The notes beneath the pieces are model-generated. The model worked only from the letters and a program-made list of their open reading frames with translations. It was not told the origin of the DNA and did not search any database. Position numbers and translations under genes: made by a program. Source: Leptospira sp. (lineage in GTDB: Bacteria > Spirochaetota > Leptospiria > Leptospirales > Leptospiraceae). Taken from it: DNA of 64,000 nt. The DNA lies in contig JACVCB010000019.1 in the NCBI GenBank assembly GCA_016742255.1, positions 1 to 64,000 on the forward strand, given 5' to 3'. Shown piece after piece: positions 62,950 through 64,000 of this stretch; positions within the stretch are counted from its first letter, which is position 1, and every line of letters starts with the position of its first letter.

Positions 62950-64000
62950 ATGTCTGTGAAACAGGATATTTCCGGTGCCTTAAGGAAAATCCAAAAAGAA
63001 ATCCAACAACTTCCGAATATTACGGATCGATTGAATTTCATTTTGGATATGACCCTCACTTTATTTGGTGCCTCAACGGGAAGTATCTCCATTATGGACC
63101 AAGAAGAAAAGGTTCTTACCATCGTTGCTGCCAAAGGTATGGACTGGGAGAAAAAAATTGCAGCAAAATTACCGTTTAACTTAGGTGTGACTGGTCGTGC
63201 TGCATCCACAAGAGAAATCACCTATGTTCCCGATGTTCTATTAGACAAAGATTATGTAAAACTCATTGAGACGGTTCGCTCAGAACTTGCCATTCCACTC
63301 CTTACAAGAGACTCTGTTGTAGGAGTTCTCAATTTAGAATCAGACAAAGTAAACTTTTTTTCACCCGATATCATCAACCAAGCTACTCTCTTTGCTTCTC
63401 AATTAACAATTGTTATTTTAGAAGAAAGAATTGCAAAAGAAGCATTCGAAAAATCCAAACGGGAAGAAGACCCTGTTGAAGAAATTTTAGGTTATGATCC
63501 AAGCATTTTATTTTTGAAACATAGAATTAGGCAAGTAGGTCCTTCCGATATTTCGGTTATGATGATTGGAGAAGAGGGATCTGGGAAAAAATTAGTAGCA
63601 AAGGCACTTCATTATATTTCCCAAAGGAAAAATGCTCCCTTTCACACGGTTGATTGTTCTGGGCTCAGTTACGAATTATTGGAAGCAGAACTTTTTGGAA
63701 GTTTTAGTGGTAAAATCTTCAATCCAGGAAAATTGGAACAATCCAATACTGGTTCCTTATACATTGAATCAATTGGCGATTTACCTTCCAATTTACAAAA
63801 CAAACTGTTTCAAACTTTAAGTGATAAAACCATTCCGAATCCAACTTTAAAGAAAAAAGACGAAGTTCTAAATATCAGAATTTTTACAGGTAGCAAAAGA
63901 GACCTTTTGGAAGACATTCAGAAAGAAACGTTTTCCATGGATTTATATTACCGCCTAGCGGAAGTTCCACTTCGTATGCCACCGTTACGTGAAAGAAGAG
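62950..64000 (+). CDS. GAF and sigma54-type AAA+ domain protein with degenerate ATPase motifs (partial)
   Basis: The first 350 residues are inside the window; the gene runs off the right edge. A GAF domain covers about 20-165 (SISIMDQEEKVLTIVAAKGM; LAIPLLTRDSVVGVLNLESD). A bacterial enhancer-binding-protein AAA+ domain follows, with Walker A as MIGEEGSGKKLVAKALH and DLYYRLAEVPLRMPPLRERR at the end. Where the sigma54 contact loop GAFTGA should be, the sequence reads ELFGSFSGKIFNPGKLEQ. Walker B is GSLYIESIG instead of LFLDEIG. So the protein may not activate sigma54. The rest, including a DNA-binding part, is not seen. It follows prfB by 4 bases. Confidence 0.82.
   Translation, partial: MSVKQDISGALRKIQKEIQQLPNITDRLNFILDMTLTLFGASTGSISIMDQEEKVLTIVAAKGMDWEKKIAAKLPFNLGVTGRAASTREITYVPDVLLDKDYVKLIETVRSELAIPLLTRDSVVGVLNLESDKVNFFSPDIINQATLFASQLTIVILEERIAKEAFEKSKREEDPVEEILGYDPSILFLKHRIRQVGPSDISVMMIGEEGSGKKLVAKALHYISQRKNAPFHTVDCSGLSYELLEAELFGSFSGKIFNPGKLEQSNTGSLYIESIGDLPSNLQNKLFQTLSDKTIPNPTLKKKDEVLNIRIFTGSKRDLLEDIQKETFSMDLYYRLAEVPLRMPPLRERR

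Noticed and set aside
1..64000. CRISPR arrays, insertion sequences, prophage genes, rRNA
   Set aside because: No regularly spaced repeats, transposase, integrase, phage structural genes or rRNA segments were seen anywhere in the window.

Overview
The window looks like chromosome of a spirochaete of the genus Leptospira. The DNA is AT-rich and the genes are tightly packed on both strands. Supporting markers are a flbD-motA-motB-fliL flagellar cluster, a radical SAM/SPASM protein of the spirochaete-restricted type, a SurA-like protein resembling leptospiral LIC12922, a LysC-type aspartate kinase, kdsB (outer membrane with Kdo), many lipoproteins with short loose lipoboxes, and frequent TTG starts. 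The species cannot be fixed from the sequence alone. I see no phage, insertion sequence, CRISPR array or rRNA, and there is one tRNA.

Layout. 1-8.9 kb: the N-terminus of an exported protein; a cytidylyltransferase/PseG-like fusion next to a radical SAM protein and a SurA-like protein; lysC; a fatty acid desaturase; a cluster of envelope hypotheticals and lipoproteins; a quinone-oxidoreductase-like enzyme. 8.9-14.2 kb (+): an MCE protein, a glycosyltransferase, the flbD-motA-motB-fliL operon, kdsB and an orphan C-terminal piece of a DUF1003 protein. 14.2-21.1 kb (-): a CPA2 antiporter and a complete TolC/HlyD/ABC tripartite export operon whose ABC protein has lost every nucleotide-binding motif. 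21-24.2 kb: a YceI protein, a DUF1801 protein, an AAC(3)-I-like acetyltransferase, a lipoprotein and an ArsR/SRPBCC pair with a palindromic operator. 24.4-31.4 kb: ligA, an M23 peptidase, a SanA-like protein, membrane proteins, a b561-like protein with a second YceI, and a C-terminal J-domain protein. 31.5-41.4 kb: an AidB-like acyl-CoA dehydrogenase with two transporters and a hotdog protein, a glycerol-3-phosphate dehydrogenase/acyltransferase fusion, a DASS transporter, lipoproteins and an EVE protein.

41.4-49.7 kb (-) is a long housekeeping run. In transcription order it holds a 47-aa ORF, a fungal-FAS-like acyltransferase, a WYL regulator, ispE, tRNA-Gln, a GlmU-like uridylyltransferase, prs, rplY, a Pth-like protein without its catalytic residues, ftsH and the EVE gene. 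49.8-56.9 kb: a sodium:solute symporter, an M23 lipoprotein, a flavin monooxygenase, a membrane protein, two thioredoxin-fold proteins and a 49-aa ORF closed by a terminator. 57-64 kb (+): valS, purD, a hypothetical, prfB and the start of a GAF/sigma54-type AAA+ protein with a degenerate ATPase core.

The most striking theme is the number of intact proteins that keep an enzyme's fold but lack its active-site residues: the ABC protein, the Pth-like protein and the AAA+ protein. The second is unusual domain architecture: two fusions, a stand-alone fungal-type acyltransferase, and a GlmU-like protein without its acetyltransferase half. All functional calls come from motif reading and memory of families. 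No database search was run.
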